Below are positions 50,473-62,309 of a stretch of DNA of 64,000 nucleotides, piece after piece. This stretch comes from Labia minor (lineage: Eukaryota > Arthropoda > Insecta > Dermaptera > Spongiphoridae). Made by a program: the position numbers and the translations under genes. The notes beneath the pieces are model-generated. The model was not told the DNA's origin, did not search any database, and saw nothing but the letters and a program-made list of their open reading frames with translations. Where the stretch lies: contig OY720344.1 in assembly GCA_963082975.1 (NCBI GenBank), positions 83,750,053-83,814,052 of the forward strand. The letters run 5' to 3'. Within the stretch, counting starts at the first letter, position 1, and each line of letters opens with the position of its first letter.

Positions 50473-53156
50473 TGGATAGAAAAACACTTAAAATTGTAAT
50501 ATGGAATGCAAATGGTTTATTTAATCATTTACTCGAAATCAAAAAATTTCTTATAATTAACAACATTGATATTATGCTCATAAGTGAAACACATTTAACT
50601 AATAGAAGCTACATTAAAATACCCCAATACAATATATATGACACTAAGCATCCGGATGGAAAAGCTAGAGGAGGAACTGCTATTATAATTAAAAAAAATA
50701 TTCAACACCATCAATTAAATAGCTATTCGGAAAAGCATCTTCAAGCAACAACAATTGAAATTGATGAATGGCTAGGGAAACTTTCACTATCTGCAGTTTA
50801 CTGCCCGCCGGGTACTAAAATTGAGTGTGAACATTTTAAACAGTTTTTTAATACCTTGGGCCACAAATTCATCTCAGGTGGAGATTTCAACGCTAAGCAC
50901 ACCCATTGGGGCTCAAGATTGACAACACCTAGAGGGAGGCAACTTTACCAAGCTATTCAAGAAAGAAATCTGAATGAAATTTCAACTCGTCAACCAACCT
51001 ACTGGCCTTCAGATCCAAAAAAAACCCCTGATCTATTAGATTTTTGTATTTTTAAAGGTATTTCTCTTGATTGCTTAAATATTGAATCTAGTTTGGATTT
51101 ATCATCTGATCACTCTCCTATAATTTTAACTGTATCAACCCAATTAGATAAAAGAGTAAAAAATGTTCCCCTTTTCAATAGATATACAAATTGGAACCAC
51201 TATAGAAATTTAATAACAAAAAATATAAACCTCAATATTTGTATAAAAGACAAACATGATATTGAGGATAATATAAACAACTTAACAAAAATAATTCAAA
51301 AAGCTTCTCTGCAATCTACCCCCATAGCAAATATTAAAAATCAAAAAAACCTTTGTTCTCAATTAATTAAGGACAAAATAGATGAAAAACGCAAAGCTAG
51401 ACAGAGATGGCAAAAGACAAGGTCCCCTACGGATAAAAAAACTCTAAATAAATGTATAAAAAATTTAAAAAAAATATTAAAAATTGAAAAAGAAAAAGGT
51501 ATTCAGAAATACTTAAGTAACCTTAGTCCAGGGGAAGAAAGCAATTACTCTTTGTGGAAGGCAACTAAGACCTTAAAAAGACCCCAAACCCAAATTCCAC
51601 CAATAAAAACTTCTAAGGGATGGGCTAGAGGTGAGAAAGAAAAAGTAGATATTTTTGCTAAGCACTTATTTAATGTGTTCAATGAACCCCCTGAAAATGA
51701 AAATAAATACAAGTGTGATGAAATCATCATAAAAACTAGTAAATTACATAAGGACCCCCATAGATTTAAAAAAATCAAACTTGAGCAGGTTCTTGACGAA
51801 ATTAAAAATATAAAAGATAAAAAATCTCCTGGATATGATCTGATTTCAGGCAAATTATTAAAAGAACTTCCCAAAATAGCCTTTATTTTTATTGCAAATA
51901 TTTATAATGCTATAATTAAATTAAATTACTTTCCAACATTATGGAAAGTAGCTCAAATTATAATGATACCAAAACCAGGTAAAAATCCAAACGAATTAAC
52001 ATCATATAGGCCTATTAGTCTTCTTCCAATTTTGGGAAAGATCTTGGAAAAAATTTTATTCCGAGAATTAAAGCCTTACTTAACAAATATAATTCCTGAA
52101 TATCAATTCGGCTTTCGTCAAGAACACTCTACTATCGAACAGGTGCATAGGGTAGTTAAAAAAATTAAAGATGCATTTGAAAGTAAATCTTACTGTGGAA
52201 TAGTATATCTTGATATAACACAGGCTTTTGATAAAATTTGGCACACAGGGTTAATTTATAAAATTAAAAACTATTTACCAGATACATTTTATCAATTATT
52301 AAAGTCTTATCTATCGAATAGACACTTTTTTGTTAAATATGGGTGTTCTTCCTCCAACTTAATGCAAATTAGAGCAGGAGTCCCTCAGGGTAGTATTCTA
52401 GGGCCAGCCCTTTTCCTATTATATATGATAGACATGCCTCTCTCTCCTTATAATGACATAGCAACTTTCGCTGATGATACTGCAATCATTTCAACAAATG
52501 TAAATCATAATGTCGTATCTGAAAGACTTCAAACTCATCTCGATATGTTATATCTTTGGTTTAAAAGATGGCGGTTAAAGATAAATGCAACCAAATCTAT
52601 ATTTGTCACCTACACCTTAAATAGGCAAACATGCCCACCAATATACATGAATAAATCTATCATTCCGCAAAAAGATGAGGCAAAATACCTAGGAATCCAT
52701 CTAGATAGGCGCTTGACTTGGAAAAAACATATTTCAGCTAGAATTGTCCACTCAAGGGAAGAGTATAGAAAACTATATTGGCTTTTAGGGAGACATTCTA
52801 GCCTAGGATTAGAAAGCAAAGTTCTTCTATACAAATCCATAATCAAACCAAAACTGATGTATGGGATCCAACTCTGGGGATCAGCCTCAAAAACTAACAT
52901 AAAAAAAATTGAAAGTTTTCAAAACAAAACACTTAAAAATCTTGTAAGAGCCCCGTGGTATGTTCCAATTAGATTCATACAAAGGGACTTAGAAATTAAA
53001 AACTTAAATGATGAAATAAACATCCTAAGTGAAAAGTATATTAAAAAAATGGAAAACCATCCAAATGTGTTAGTTAAAAAATTACTAGTTAGGGATGATA
53101 CAATCAAGAGATTAAAAAGATATGATATATTGGATCTCGTTAATAGAAAATTTTGA
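50472..53156 (+). CDS. LINE ORF2, APE endonuclease and reverse transcriptase
   Basis: 894 residues. It nicks target DNA and primes cDNA synthesis on the nick. Residues 1-220 form an APE-type endonuclease: WNANGL at 11-16, SETH with Glu39, GGDFN with Asp138, and SDHSP with His214. Residues about 450-760 are the reverse transcriptase: SYRPISLL (511-518), FGFRQEHST (546-554), YLDITQAFDKIW with Asp581, GVPQGSILGP (636-645), the FADD catalytic box (666-669) and KYLGIHLDRRLTW (738-750). No RNase H domain is evident and the C-terminal 100 residues are Lys-rich. All catalytic residues are present and the frame is open. The start ATG overlaps the ORF1 stop (TAATG), suggesting termination-reinitiation. 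Confidence 0.95.
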   Translation: MDRKTLKIVIWNANGLFNHLLEIKKFLIINNIDIMLISETHLTNRSYIKIPQYNIYDTKHPDGKARGGTAIIIKKNIQHHQLNSYSEKHLQATTIEIDEWLGKLSLSAVYCPPGTKIECEHFKQFFNTLGHKFISGGDFNAKHTHWGSRLTTPRGRQLYQAIQERNLNEISTRQPTYWPSDPKKTPDLLDFCIFKGISLDCLNIESSLDLSSDHSPIILTVSTQLDKRVKNVPLFNRYTNWNHYRNLITKNINLNICIKDKHDIEDNINNLTKIIQKASLQSTPIANIKNQKNLCSQLIKDKIDEKRKARQRWQKTRSPTDKKTLNKCIKNLKKILKIEKEKGIQKYLSNLSPGEESNYSLWKATKTLKRPQTQIPPIKTSKGWARGEKEKVDIFAKHLFNVFNEPPENENKYKCDEIIIKTSKLHKDPHRFKKIKLEQVLDEIKNIKDKKSPGYDLISGKLLKELPKIAFIFIANIYNAIIKLNYFPTLWKVAQIIMIPKPGKNPNELTSYRPISLLPILGKILEKILFRELKPYLTNIIPEYQFGFRQEHSTIEQVHRVVKKIKDAFESKSYCGIVYLDITQAFDKIWHTGLIYKIKNYLPDTFYQLLKSYLSNRHFFVKYGCSSSNLMQIRAGVPQGSILGPALFLLYMIDMPLSPYNDIATFADDTAIISTNVNHNVVSERLQTHLDMLYLWFKRWRLKINATKSIFVTYTLNRQTCPPIYMNKSIIPQKDEAKYLGIHLDRRLTWKKHISARIVHSREEYRKLYWLLGRHSSLGLESKVLLYKSIIKPKLMYGIQLWGSASKTNIKKIESFQNKTLKNLVRAPWYVPIRFIQRDLEIKNLNDEINILSEKYIKKMENHPNVLVKKLLVRDDTIKRLKRYDILDLVNRKF

Positions 53157-53410
53157 CATTCATGTGTGACAAAGTGAAGTGCGTGTTTATGAAATGTTCG
53201 GGATGAGTGTGTGTGTTTAGTGTATAATATTTAAAACTAATATGTGTGTGTCAAGTGCAAATATGTTGCTTGGCATGATATTGTATTGCCAATGATATGT
53301 ATGTATTGTTTGTATTTCATTTTTTATAAAAATTACTTATTGCCTATATTAAAATGGGCAGATTGTATATTTTCTGAAATAATATATAAAAAAAAAAAAA
53401 AAAAAAAAAA

Positions 53411-53423
53411 TTACAATAAAAGT
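53411..53423. repeat. Target-site duplication, right copy (Jockey LINE)
   Basis: TTACAATAAAAGT directly follows the 23-base A-run and is identical to 48371-48383. Confidence 0.95.
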
Positions 53424-55097
53424 ATAGAATTTTTTTAGTCTTTGTATTATAATAATTATATGTTAATCTATAAATTCTCCCTCCTCTTAATTTCCATTTA
53501 TTATTCATAAGTGGATAATAGTCTGACATTAATTAAATATATTTTTAATCAATTTCTTCAGTGCCAAATCGCGTTAATCTCTGCCACTTCTTTTTTCAAT
53601 TTCCAATAAATGGGGAATCTATTTAATATTCTTTTCCATTATCCTAAATGGGTACATTTACCTGTGATGCATGTCATTTGAACACACAAATGGCATTAAT
53701 TTATTTTTATTTATTTTTTTCAATTAATATCCTTAATGCGTTTAATAATAGAAATCAATTCATTGCAGCAAATTAATTTTTCCTATTTCCAATTAACATT
53801 CAATAACAACAACGATAATTATCAACATCATTATAATACCAATATAATCTATTAAACAATAAATTTGATTTATATATATATGTATAAAAGGTATTTTTAC
53901 GCTCTTTTATTTATCATTAAACTAAATTAGTTTTAGTTAACTTATAAAAATTGGAAAATAAAACTAACGCATTATGACTTTTTCTAGAAACTAGCCTTAA
54001 AAATAAATATTGGTTATTTTTAAAAGTTTCAATATTTTGTAGCCAATTAATATTTTTATTTCAATGATAATAATTCTTGGTTCTTAAATACCATTCATAA
54101 AACCTTTTTGTATTTTTTTTAATAAATTAAATTAATTTACTTATCAATTAAAGTTTTTAGAATGTTGAGGATTGTAGTATATATTATTAAATATAACATT
54201 ATAGGTTATTTTAATTTTTAAAATTATAAAAAACGACATGAACAAACCGCTAGTAATTTTCTTATTGCGTCATATATTACTTTTGATGTTGTGCCAAATA
54301 ATCGTAATTGAGTTAAGTATTGTTTTTCTTCTTTCCTTCGAAGAAAACCTTAGAAAAGCATAAATAGGAAGTGCCCCTCGTCATATTCTACAGATATTGC
54401 GCCGCCTAGTTATTTCTTGTTCCCTTCGAAGGTACATGGTCAGTAGTTCCGCTTAAATACAAATCAAAATGATTTGATTATTGGATACCCTCAAAAGTTG
54501 AATAAATGTACTGGGACATATTCGAGCTCTTTTTTCACAATAAACTGGCATTTTCATAAAAATAAAACAGCGAGAACTTAGTTACCTTAGTACTTAATAT
54601 TAATATCATTATTGGTAGTTTAAAGTCTCTTCAGCATCAAGAGCCGTTTGTGCCATGAAGTAATCATCCATCGAATCTATCCCGCAATTTAAAATTGTTT
54701 TTTCACTCAAGTTGTCCCATCAAGGGTAGTTTAGCCATCTTCAAAGGGGCATAGCCAGGCAAACAGTATCGTATTTCATCCTGGTCGATTCCATTGTGTC
54801 AAAACCGCAAAAATCCCGAGAAGATCCCTTAATTAGAAAAATTATTTTTACTTTGACAGTCTAAACCTGTTAATTTATCATAGTGATTATAATATTAAAT
54901 AATTAGTTAATTAATAATATAATAAATAAAAATAAATAAATATATCACAATAATACACACACACATCAAAAGTTTAACGGAGTACTACAGTGTAGTATAC
55001 GTTGACTATAACCAAAAATAATAAATAAATAAATATCAATACACTAAATTTATTTGAAAAAATTATATATATATATATATAAGCATTATTATAGGTA
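53424..55097. other. Non-coding DNA between the LINE and the pogo-like element
   Basis: AT-rich. At 54240-54850 a GC-richer block has fragmentary minus-strand readings (for example DEIRYCLPGYAPLKMAKLPL) that look like decayed coding sequence of unknown origin. Confidence 0.35.
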
Positions 55098-55099
55098 TA

Positions 55100-56226
55100 A
55101 GGTAATGGCACCTATAGCGGACACATTATAGCCCATTTTTCATCATTTTTGTACCTAGAATTGAAGTCACAATTGTGAATAGAGAAACTAATGGTTTTAT
55201 TTGAGGTTCATTTATCATTCTTAAAGATAGTAATAATTACTTAACTATTTGCTAATCCCTCATATTAAATTTTTAATTTTAAAAAAATTTTACATTTGCA
55301 CCTAAGGCGGACAGTGAAAATTTCAACGGAACCTAAAGTGGACATTTGAAGAACCTAAAGCTAACATTAAGATAAACGTCAGCAAATAAATCAAAAATTT
55401 AATTTTCAATATTTTATTATTAAATTAAATCAATTATAAATCAATAGAATATCAATTAAAAATCATTATATTAAAAATTATTTCAGTTTTTCAAGTTCTG
55501 GCACTGAAAATAATTCCCTTCGCCTGCTGAAGCGGGTGGGTTTGGCCAAGTGGCCCAGAACATCATCCCACAAATAGAAGAGTTCGACATCTCTGTCTGG
55601 CCACTTCCATAAACTGCCACTCCTTATCATGGCCTTAACTTTTATCCCGTCGGGCAATATTTCCGTAATGATTCCTGGAAATAATTGGCACGTGTAGAAC
55701 CTGCCTACGTTTAGAACCTGAAACGGACATTAGTGGCAACTTAAGGTTCTGAATTGAATTTTTTTATAATTTTAAGATTAAACGACAGCAAGTGTCCGCT
55801 TCAGGAAAGCCATATAAATTTGGAACCTAAAGCGAACACCACGTTAAATTTATCAACAAGTCACTCTGTCAATAACACTTTATAATTTGCTTCTTTATTC
55901 TATAAATGTCAGTTTAAACTAATAATATAGATTTAAAAACATAATACGAACATATAAAAGCTTAATTACAATGACCACTAACCTTAAAAATTTGCTAAGA
56001 ATTCACAAAAAATATGTGGAAGATGAATATGCAATTTTTCGTTTCTCCATAAAATTGTCAATTTGTTCAGTGAAGCCAACTTGACCACTCCAATATGTTT
56101 TGGAAAGAGTAAATTATTCGAAATATTAGACGGAATGGAGAGAAATTTAAAATAACTTTTATTTTAAGTAAAAATTTTCCATTTGTGTCCGCCTTAAGTC
56201 CCTGTCCGCTATAGGTGCCACTACCT
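55100..56226 (-). mobile_element. pogo-like DNA transposon derivative with internal copies of the terminal motif
   Basis: The ends AGGTAATGGCACCTATAGCG and, reversed, AGGTAGTGGCACCTATAGCG continue GACA and are flanked by TA duplications at 55098-55099 and 56227-56228. The core ACCTAAAGCGGACA (with variants) occurs nine times in both orientations: 55110, 55300, 55331, 55353, 55716, 55793, 55825, 56186 and 56203. At 55478-55711 the minus strand encodes a transposase C-terminus (see separate entry). The 1127-base copy lacks a catalytic domain and is non-autonomous. Confidence 0.8.
55478..55711 (-). pseudogene. Transposase C-terminal fragment (pogo/Tigger-like)
   Basis: About 77 open codons to a TAA stop include VGRFYTCQLFPGIITEI, SGSLWKWPDRDVELFYLWDD and PTRFSRRRELFSVPELEKLK. 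The pattern 'PG.ITE...W.WP..D......DD(V)' is often seen at the C-terminus of pogo/jerky-type transposases, as I recall. The catalytic DDE region is absent. It is kept open only because it is short or was recently deleted. Confidence 0.55.
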
Positions 56227-56228
56227 TA

Positions 56229-57608
56229 AGTATATTAGGATTTTAATTGCAAAATATACCTAATATATTAATATTAATCTACACTGAATCTCCTTCCAGT
56301 ATCTTTTTACTCTTGTTGTTGTTGTTTCGGATATGTAATCTCCTTTGATTAGAATTGCTTGAAGCCGTTTTAGAACATTAACCCCAACAAATGAGAGAAC
56401 ACACTAGACTAATTGGATAGGGTTGATGTACTATATATAGATATATATATATAGTACATACTTCTGGGTATATTTCTATAAAGTTCAGTTGTTTTGGTTC
56501 ATCAACTACATCAATACAAAAAAAAAGAGATCACTAAACTTCTAGTCATACACCAATTATAATAGAAATTTAATTAATTTTATAATAAATTCTCTTCCCC
56601 TCCTCTTGACTTCTATCTTTAAGGATAATTCCAATTTAAATTACGAATAATGTATAATCAAAATTTCAAAATTTATATAAATAATATCAAAATACCGTTA
56701 TTCCTGATATAAAAAAGAAGTAATATTAAAAAAAGGTTAAAGAAATAACTTTTTTTTAATATTTATTTATTTACTTTGTCGTTGAAAAATATGAAATATA
56801 TATAAGTGTATAAGAATATTTTTAAAATTTTATATTTATTTTATGGATTAAAGGTTAAAAAAATTATTAATTAAAAAAACAAAATAATAATAATTTTTCT
56901 GTTTTTATTTTCATATTCTACCACCAGTCATGTTTTTTTTACTTTCCTTTAGCAAAAAGGGCTTATCTAAAACCATAATTACAGTATAATGGAAGTTGAC
57001 ATCGCTGGGGGGATTTACGGGCCTGGAGAGAATATAAAAGCAATAAGTATATCTAAATTCAAAAAAAAAATAACCAAGGTAACAAGTCTGATTAAAATTG
57101 TAAATCCTATTTGTGATTGCTACATGATTGAGTCTTGCTTTTTATTTAATAATATTTATATAAAGTGAACCAAGTGGATATTACTTAATGTCTTGACCTT
57201 TCTGACCTCCTTTGAAGAATATATTGTATTTTATAAAAAAAAAATTTCAATTTTCAATATTTTATTTCTTAAAGCAAAAATTTAGATTATATACAATATA
57301 TTAATAATAAAAGAAGAAATGAAAAATTAATCATTTCTTTAACCAAAATTGTAAAAAGTAGGAAGTTTTAAAATAAATTAATACATATCCCTCTTTCTTT
57401 TTGCAAATAATACCGATATTTCCGGCCTTAGTTACGTCCTTTATTAAGAACCATAATAGTCACAAAATTAAAATATTATTAAAATAATAGTCTTAAAATT
57501 ATTCGTATTATTATGCTAAAATACAATTATCCTTGCGATTTAGTTCAAAATATAATAATAATGATTAATTTTTACAATTTTACTTTTTTTTAATAAAAAT
57601 CCAAAAAA
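56229..57608. other. Non-coding DNA
   Basis: AT-rich with homopolymer runs; nothing recognised. Confidence 0.5.
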
Positions 57609-57872
57609 GGCACCACAAGGTGAGAGGCATAGTTGACTCACATTCTCGTGGACCCGGGTTTAAGTCCCGGTCCTGTTAAGGGATTTTCTCTACCTGGGGT
57701 TTATGGGCGGAGTCAACCGAGCCTCGGGGATCAAAATTGGGAAACTACTTCATAAAAAGTAGAGCCTTCGATCAAGAAAATCAAGGTAGAGGTTGATAGA
57801 GCCCGATATACTGATCATATGACACCTAATTAATATGACCAAATTGATAGGCACTGTTCTTGCTTAGAATGT
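57609..57872 (+). mobile_element. tRNA-derived SINE
   Basis: Starts GGCACCACAAGGTGAGAGGC (tRNA-like head with an A-box-like region). A B-box-like GGTTTAAGTCCC lies about 50 bases downstream. The body contains TCAAGAAAATCAAGGTAGAG, and the tail is GATAGGCACTGTTCTTGC. It matches the antisense copies at 62.7 kb and 11.4 kb. Confidence 0.75.
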
Positions 57873-58084
57873 ACAAAAGAGTTTTTTTTTATTAAAAATC
57901 AAAAATCAAACCTGAATATTAGATATATTATTTCAATTTTAATAATTATAAAAAAAAAATATTTTATTTTAAATTATTGTAAGTATAAGACTCATTTTTT
58001 TATTTTGAAAAAAATATTTCTTTTATATATTACAAAACAAAATTACTAATTATCTGGGATAATATTGAACCTGTATCCGCATCC

Positions 58085-58365
58085 CTATCCTAAGCCACTC
58101 ACTTCCATTTCCTAATTTTCTCATCTATATATTTTTCTCAGCCTACCACTTTTTTCTTCTATCCAACAATCGTTTACCCGGTGGTTTGCTTTAATTTTAA
58201 CTTCTCTGAAGCTTTTCTTCATCGATTCACAACGTGTTTGTTAACCTTTCAAGATTTTATACCTGGTTTGTAGATGCATAGAGATCATGTTATTTCTCTA
58301 TATCCAATGAGATTTTATCTTTTTTGAGTCTATCAATTTTATGTATTTTTAATTTCAAATACTCT
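58085..58365 (-). pseudogene. Second LINE family, strongly decayed tail
   Basis: CATCCCTATCCTAAGCCA and the block around TGTAGATGCATAGAGATCAT match the two better copies (HDLYAS-type codons and the CAGGATAGGGATG box reversed). No open frame is left. Confidence 0.45.
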
Positions 58366-59244
58366 AAATCTATCCACATAATAGTTAATGTTAATCAAAC
58401 TTAAGGTTTTAAAACTAAAATTTATTTTAAGTTTGAGAATCATTTTGAAGAAATAAGGCCCTTTATCGGTGCTATCAAATTGTAATATAATTTAAAATTT
58501 TTCTCGAATATGATGATCCTTTGAGTATATAATAGTAAGTTTTCTTGTTTATGATTTTGTATATTGACATTATTACATTCTGCTCCTAAATTTGTTGTCC
58601 TCTTGCCATTTATTTCACGTTCATAATTCTTCTAATTTTTTTTGTTAACATTGGTTGAGAATTTTCCAATAGATTAATATTATTGTTTATAATTTGTCTA
58701 AAATTAATTATATTATTTCTTTATAAACGTATAAATTCGTATATTTGTTAATAAAATTCCATGCAAATTTCTAATATTTTTGTATGGTATTATTAATTTG
58801 AAATAATATTAATTCTGTTATAGCTAAAGAAAAATAGATTTAGGTATATTCGTATTATTATCTTCATCATCGAACCAATCTGATGATATGCATGATTTTA
58901 ATGCAACGTATAATCCATTTTAATTTTCCTTTGATTTTGCTTTCATATTTTTTAGATTGTCTGTTGAACAATCTGGCTAATTTGAATGAATTGTCCAGCA
59001 ACTTCACAGAAAGGAGAGGGGGAGAGACATAGACAAGTGGCTTTAAAGTGGAAATAGTGTGCAAATTCATGCAAATATCCAAGAGAGAAAAGGACAAGGG
59101 AGGGAAAGTGAATATGCAACATGTCATATGTCATTTACATACCCCAGTAATATTACCCCTTCTATTCTCTCTATAGGAACTAATTTATTATAGCTCTTGA
59201 TATCCAATAAGCAATAATAGTTATAATAATATTAAAAAAAAACA

Positions 59245-59282
59245 TGCCTTATGCAACATGGATGGGTAAATGAATTGGACTC
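59245..59282 (+). repeat. Conserved short repeat (family F), second copy
   Basis: Matches 15323-15358 across GCAACATGGATGGGTAAATG; flanks differ. Confidence 0.4.
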
Positions 59283-59540
59283 CTACATCCCTGAGAAATT
59301 CCCACTAAAAATGTTTATAATATTTTAGTTTATTAAATCAAACTATTATTTTTTATTTCAATATTTTTAATGTTAATACAATAATTTTTATTTTGTAATC
59401 TATAAAATAATTTAATTATATTTTAAAAAACGGCGGTCTTCAATTACAATTTTTTTTACTCTCTACTGACTGTAAATCCCTTCTCATTTCATAACTGAAA
59501 ATAGAGTCGAATAGAAATAGACGATATTACTTGAATTAAT

Positions 59541-59789
59541 CTTATTATGCTAGCTAAAATTGTTTGTTTGTATTATTGAGGACCCCAGTTCCATTCATTT
59601 TAATCAGATTGATGCAATCATGCAACATTTAATAATTGTAATAAATAATTAAAAATTGTATATCAATATTTTTTAAAGGGTCGAGCGAGAGCTCGGTGTC
59701 TCAGGTATTAATATTACCAGCTAAACCCAATAATAATGAATCATTTTTTTTAACTTAATTACCGAGCCGAGGCTCGGGGTCCCGGTACT
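59541..59789 (+). repeat. Family D repeat, short copy
   Basis: Same ends as the long copy: CTTATTATGCTAGCTAAAAT and GGCTCGGGGTCCCGGTACT. The right 230 bases (ATTCATTTTAATCAGATTGA onward) are close to identical to 37575-37800. It looks like an internally deleted derivative. Confidence 0.6.
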
Positions 59790-62309
59790 ATTTCTTTATT
59801 AGGCAACTTGATCTTGAATTATTCTCTGATTTGCAAAAATTTTAAGATAAAGTGGAATAGCTAGTCACTGACAATAGAAAGAATGGAAGAAGGATGAAGA
59901 ATTGGGTTCTAGGGAATTTATTAGGAGAGGACTTTCATTAATATAACCAATCAATTATCAGCAGCGTTCTTTGCATCCCATAGGACTAAACACGCTAGGC
60001 AACCCTTCAGGGATAACTAATACTAATAGAGTACAGATAAATGTATAGGGAGAGGAAAATTGAATACTGGCAACTTTTCATTTCATACGTCATCATTTGA
60101 TTTTATTCATTCATTTCAAAAATTAAAGAAAATTATGAAAATTCAAGAGAATCATACCTTGATTTGATACTATATCTTGTGCATTATTTAAAAGACTAAC
60201 AGTGATTTTAGAAAAATGAACTTCTTTACAATGCTTAACTGATGGTTAACATTTAAATATTTAAAGGGGGCTATTGGAGATCCATAGCCAAATTTCTTCT
60301 TTCAATTATGAAGGATGAGGTTTTATTAGTTTCAAAAATTACTAAAAATCAAGAGAGAAAAATAATAGTGAAAATATTAATTTTATGAATTTTGATTCAA
60401 CCCCCTTGAAAGATAGACAATAAATAATTATATTTGTCAGAAGAAATATAATTCATTAATATTCTATAATGGAATGTAAATAAAACTATAGCTCTGCTAT
60501 TTCACAGGTAGATTATTTTCATTATTTTATCTTATGTTAACAGAGTTAGTTATTATAATAACAAAATTAATATCTTTTTGAAAATATTTTTTGATTTAAT
60601 TGATATTTTTTTATGGGTTATAAAAACTGATCTTCATAATGGGTCTCTCATGCCCAAGTAATTTCCTGTATATCAAGTTAACATCCCTTTTATATTTCCC
60701 TTGTACGTTAATTGGATTTTGTAATGCTCTAGGGTTTATTCATTACCATAATACAAATAATATATATGTATATAAATTGTAATTATTTAATTAGTTAATT
60801 AATTAATCAATAATCACAAATGAAACGAGTCAACAGTATTTAAAATATAATTCTGAATTAATATTTTTTTTGTCCATTAATTTATTATTATTTCTTTGTT
60901 CTTTTGTGAATGTTCTATCGTACCTCCAAATTCACTTTCCTTTTCGGGTATAAATGCAAAATTTTCGGGTCTATTCAATTTTGATCTATTATATTCTAGA
61001 TAATACATTAAAGATTATCATGAGATTAATCGAATCTTAAAAATGTTATATTCATTAATTGTTAAGTAAGTTGTTTAAAAAAGTGGAATTTATCTATATT
61101 ACATAATGAATATTTCATAATAAATGTTTTTCCATATATTTTAATATACTTATATTTTTCAAAAATATAATAACTTTTTAACTTGATTTGATTATCATGT
61201 CAACTAAAATTTTATAGGATGCCATCTAATGAATTTTGGTTGATAAATAAAAAAAAATTTCCAAAAATTTATGTTATAATTAACAAGCCGAGAACTTTTC
61301 GAATGATACTCGCAATTGAAAATTCTTTAATCGTGAATTAGGAAAATTTATAGAATTTGTTTAAATATTTAAATATGTAAATTGATTAAACTAACAAATG
61401 TAAATGTTTAAGTGGTTTAACAAACATTATTTCTAACATTCATTGTTAATAGGAGTGGTACGATAACCAAATTCGTACATAACTAAACAGGTGTCTATTG
61501 TTAAACAACAATATCCGATTTATGTCCTCTTGTTGAGATTGTTGTTGTTGTTAAATAATTCTCACTAACCCAGTAAAATAACTTATCAGAAAGTAAATAT
61601 GAACGCTGTTTATGGGTTTAAGTTATGCAAACGTGTGTCAGTCTGTCTGCCCTGTTGGGATCTATTGTCAGGGAGCGAGATCGCTTTCGCTTGGGCTGTC
61701 TTTAACGACTTAACTTGTCCCTCCTTCAAATAGTTTAATCCATTGTTTTAATATGCATCAAAGAGTGAAACCGAGCGGAATTTATTGCATTCAAAGAACT
61801 ACTTCTATTCTTTCCGATGCTCCATTCGAATGCGGGACATTCAAGGAGGGAAAACTTTGTCCTATATTCATTTTACATACTTATTGATTATTAGATATTT
61901 CATCATTATTTAATGATTACAAACTAGAAATATAGAGAAATTATTTATTAGTATTGAACTCTTTGTTTATTTTATTTAACCATAATTTTTATTCATCGTA
62001 TTTTTCCCAATATTGAATATATTAAATTTTAGAATGTAATAATGTATAAAAAAATATAGAAAATATTTTTTATTATAGTCTTTATTATTTAAAATTAGGT
62101 AGAACATTAAAGGACATAGGTACAAACGCTTTTAAATTCTTAAAAATTTAAATACCATAAATAAAGAAAAATAATTTAGTATATATAAGCTGAAAAATAT
62201 AAACTTTAATAAGAACAAATTTTAATATTAAAGAAATACAGTGAAGTTTCAAGTAGTTTATTATATTTGCTTTTTGTGCATTCGATTTTGTTAAGCTTTG
62301 TTCTCATCT
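59790..62309. other. Non-coding DNA with one GC-richer unique patch
   Basis: About 61600-61860 is visibly less AT-rich and not repeated in the window (GGGAGCGAGATCGCTTTCGC region). It could be regulatory, but no gene is seen. Confidence 0.4.

Larger units (their letters stand above)
48384..53410 (+). mobile_element. Full-length Jockey-clade LINE with intact ORFs
   Basis: The element starts CATTCAGTGAGTAG, an initiator-type start as in Jockey and F-type LINEs. It has a 595-base 5' UTR, ORF1 (gag-like), ORF2 (endonuclease plus reverse transcriptase), a 3' UTR of about 230 bases and a 23-base poly(A). It is flanked by a perfect 13-bp duplication, TTACAATAAAAGT, at 48371-48383 and 53411-53423. 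The duplication, tail and open frames together mean it is not 5' truncated and inserted recently. A recent insertion, possibly still capable of mobilising itself, is inferred. No second copy of this family is seen in the window. Confidence 0.95.

Noticed and set aside
54240-54850. Possible decayed protein-coding sequence (minus strand)
   Set aside because: Fragments such as DEIRYCLPGYAPLKMAKLPL look coding-like, but stops break it and no family could be assigned.
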